NCBI RefSeq assembly: GCF_019511525.1
Contig: NZ_JAEUAT010000009.1
Location: forward strand, 62,001-126,000
DNA from: Rhizobium cauense
GTDB taxonomy: Bacteria; Pseudomonadota; Alphaproteobacteria; Rhizobiales; Rhizobiaceae
Length of the DNA: 64,000 nucleotides
Reading direction: 5' to 3'
Shown here one piece after another: positions 62,196 to 64,000 of the stretch. Position 1 is the first letter of the stretch; every line of letters begins with the position of its first letter. The position numbers were made by a program, and so were the translations under genes. The notes beneath the pieces were generated by a model. It was not told the DNA's origin and did no database searches. It saw nothing but the letters and a program-made list of their open reading frames with translations.

Positions 62196-64000
62196 AGGGA
62201 CCTCAGCCGATCAGGGTCCTGTTCGTGTTTGCCTGGCTCGTCGTGGGAGGTGAGGAAACGGAGGTACGACTTCTTGCCCAGCACCTCGACAAAAAGCGCT
62301 TTATTCTTGATGTCGTGGCGTGTTTTCGTAAGCCCGGAATGCCGGAACAGACGCACGAGCAGCTCGCTGCGCTCGGGGTCGACGTCAATACCGCCCCATA
62401 CGACATGTCGTTCGAAGACACCGTCACCTATCTTGCCACAAAGATAAGCGGCTACGATGTGATTGTTTCCTGCCAAAATGTCGCTGATATTTACCCTGCG
62501 CTCGAGCGACTACATCTTCGCCCATTACTTATCGAACATGGTGGACTGGTGTCGGAAGCTCTGGCGGGACCAAAGCATCTGACGAGCCGGTATGTGGGAG
62601 TCTGCCGCTCGATCCGCGACGCTGCGGCATCCCGAATGCCCGGAAGAGAGCAACACGCGATCGAAATTCCCTCGATGGTTGACACGTCGGCCTTTGATGC
62701 CAGTCGACGGTCCGCGGTTCGGGCGTCCCTTGGAATATTTGATCAATCCCCCTTGATTGGCTGGGTTGGGAGGCTCGATCCGAAAAAGAATGTCGAAGTG
62801 TTCATTGAAGCAGCCGCCTGCTTAGGTTCTGAAGAAAATTCAGCACATTTTTTTATTGTTGGCGGACCCGATGCATTCTTTCCTGAGTACGCGGAGCGGC
62901 TTGAAGCTCTTGTCGATCGCCTTGGTATGCGCAGGCAAGTTCATTTTCTGGGCGATAGAAAGGATATCGCCGATCTCATGGTCGCATTCGACATCTTCGT
63001 GTGGCTGTCTCGGGGAGAGGGCATGCCTCACGTCATCGCCGAGGCAGGGGCGGCATCGCTACCTGTTATCGCAACCCCCGACAATGGCGTACTACAGCAA
63101 ATCGAGCACGGCACCTCGGGTATTCTCGTACCTTATGACGATCCAAAAGTGGTTGCCGAGCAAATCCGGCTTTTAATCGCTGCTCCGAACATGAGATGCA
63201 AGCTTGGCAGCTCGTTGCGGGCGATGGTTGAAGGGACATGTTCGGTAGGCATCTGTGTGCCGAAATGGGAAAGGTTGTTTACCGATGTACTTACAGCTCG
63301 AGCGCCTGCGAGGCCCGCAGGTCTCTTCCGATCGTTCGTGCAAGGTGGGTTTGAGTGCTCGACGCATAAGTTGCGGCCCGGTGAAGGTGAGTCCTCGGGA
63401 AGACGGTTGGACATGATCGGTGCGACCGCGCACGATCGATATGCCCTGCAGGATTACCGCCAACTCGGTCGCCTCGGGATTCGTACGGTTCGTGACGGCT
63501 TTCGGTGGCATCTGATTGACAAGGGGGGCAACTATGACTGGTCCAGTATCCGTCCAATGTTGAAAGCGGCTGAAATTTCCGGAACACAAGTCATTTGGGA
63601 TTTACTTCACTATGGGTGGCCGGACGATCTCGATATCTGGTCACCAATGTTCATCGACCGGTTCGCCCGGTATGCCCGTGCGTGCGCCCTGGTCGTTCAG
63701 GAGCACTCCGACGACGTTCCATTCTACTGTCCTGTCAATGAAGTGTCTTTTCTCTCGTGGGCCGGAGGCGATGCGGCATACTTGAATCCATTTAGCCGTG
63801 GCCGTGGATTTGAACTCAAGGTCCAACTCGCACGCGCGGTGATTGCTGGGATGCAGGCGATATTGGCCGTCGAGCCACGCGCCCGATTCGTCCATTGCGA
63901 GCCTGCCATCAACGTTGTTCACGATCCCGCACGACCTGGAGACCAAATCGCAGCCTGGGGCCATAACCAATCACAATTTCAAGCTTGGGATTTGATAAAG
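62192..64000 (+). CDS. Fusion: GT4 glycosyltransferase + clan GH-A glycosidase-like domain (runs off window)
   Basis: ATG at 62192 overlaps the previous stop (ATGA). Residues 1-375 are a GT4 (IGWVGRLDPKKNVEVFIEAA; WLSRGEGMPHVIAEAGAASL). Residues 408-603 are TIM-barrel-like: ATAHDRYALQDYRQLGRLGI, VIWDLLHYGWPDDLDIWSP and FYCPVNEVSFLSWAG, where Asn-Glu fits the acid/base site of GH1/GH-A enzymes. The frame is open to base 64000, so the end is missing. It may trim or transfer sugars during glycan assembly. Confidence 0.8.
   Translation, partial: MKGPQPIRVLFVFAWLVVGGEETEVRLLAQHLDKKRFILDVVACFRKPGMPEQTHEQLAALGVDVNTAPYDMSFEDTVTYLATKISGYDVIVSCQNVADIYPALERLHLRPLLIEHGGLVSEALAGPKHLTSRYVGVCRSIRDAAASRMPGREQHAIEIPSMVDTSAFDASRRSAVRASLGIFDQSPLIGWVGRLDPKKNVEVFIEAAACLGSEENSAHFFIVGGPDAFFPEYAERLEALVDRLGMRRQVHFLGDRKDIADLMVAFDIFVWLSRGEGMPHVIAEAGAASLPVIATPDNGVLQQIEHGTSGILVPYDDPKVVAEQIRLLIAAPNMRCKLGSSLRAMVEGTCSVGICVPKWERLFTDVLTARAPARPAGLFRSFVQGGFECSTHKLRPGEGESSGRRLDMIGATAHDRYALQDYRQLGRLGIRTVRDGFRWHLIDKGGNYDWSSIRPMLKAAEISGTQVIWDLLHYGWPDDLDIWSPMFIDRFARYARACALVVQEHSDDVPFYCPVNEVSFLSWAGGDAAYLNPFSRGRGFELKVQLARAVIAGMQAILAVEPRARFVHCEPAINVVHDPARPGDQIAAWGHNQSQFQAWDLIK

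Overview
The window reads as an accessory replicon of a Rhizobiaceae-type alphaproteobacterium (Sinorhizobium/Ensifer or Rhizobium). The signs are a PAS-HWE/HisKA_2 kinase, paired Ku genes, DUF1236, DUF2934 and BON stress proteins, candidate EcfG/RpoE2 general-stress promoters (GGAAC-N16/17-NGTT), an alphaproteobacterial LexA box, a bgsBA-like beta-glucan locus and many decayed genes. I see no rRNA, replication origin or conjugation genes. One degenerate tRNA-like element is present. Assignments come from reading the sequence only; no database search was run.

Layout. 1-5.8 kb: N-terminal part of a sensor kinase, a frameshifted cyclase-type regulator, BON and DUF1236 envelope/stress proteins, and a LexA box. 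6.0-6.85 kb: an IS5-family element. 6.9-12.6 kb: a response regulator, a class A penicillin-binding protein, a MarR relic and a ferritin-like gene interrupted by a stop. 12.7-17.3 kb: a small protein duplicated 29 kb away, an AAA ATPase behind a 15-bp tandem repeat, and two adjacent Ku genes. 17.8-20.2 kb: a run of secreted Gly/Ser/Thr-rich proteins and microproteins. 20.4-28.4 kb: a catabolic island for Amadori compounds (fructosyl-amino acids): ABC importer, FAD amine oxidase, EamA exporter, FrlD-like kinase, FrlB-like deglycase and GntR regulator, with a shared 17-bp operator. 28.7-34.5 kb: small stress genes, an MFS transporter and several relics, including a decayed RHH-GNAT toxin-antitoxin locus. 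34.8-39 kb: a bgsB/bgsA-like polysaccharide synthase and a cache-domain sensor with no output domain. 39.4-44.4 kb: small proteins, a TetR/SDR pair and an alpha/beta hydrolase. 44.5-48.6 kb: an AttH-like lipocalin with an ABC exporter-type permease and ATPase. 48.9-52.8 kb: divergent stress promoters, an intact RHH-GNAT toxin-antitoxin pair and relics. 52.9-64 kb: a Tat-exported Hint protein, a frameshifted phytanoyl-CoA dioxygenase-like gene, then a tightly overlapping glycan operon of multi-domain fusions (GT4; GT4+UDP-galactopyranose mutase; GT4+Gfo/Idh/MocA+MDR; GT4+glycoside hydrolase).

Two observations stand out. First, a composite promoter with fixed geometry recurs at four loci: a 12-bp palindrome like GGACTGAGGTCC, 7 bp, an EcfG-like -35, 16 bp, then TGTT/AGTT. 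At two of these loci a second palindrome lies 22 bp upstream. It precedes genes for small envelope or secreted proteins and suggests a joint general-stress plus response-regulator (DosR-box-like) regulon. Second, the right-hand glycan operon has fused enzymes that are normally separate and would build a galactofuranose-containing product. The window also holds three versions of RHH-GNAT toxin-antitoxin modules: one intact and two decayed.
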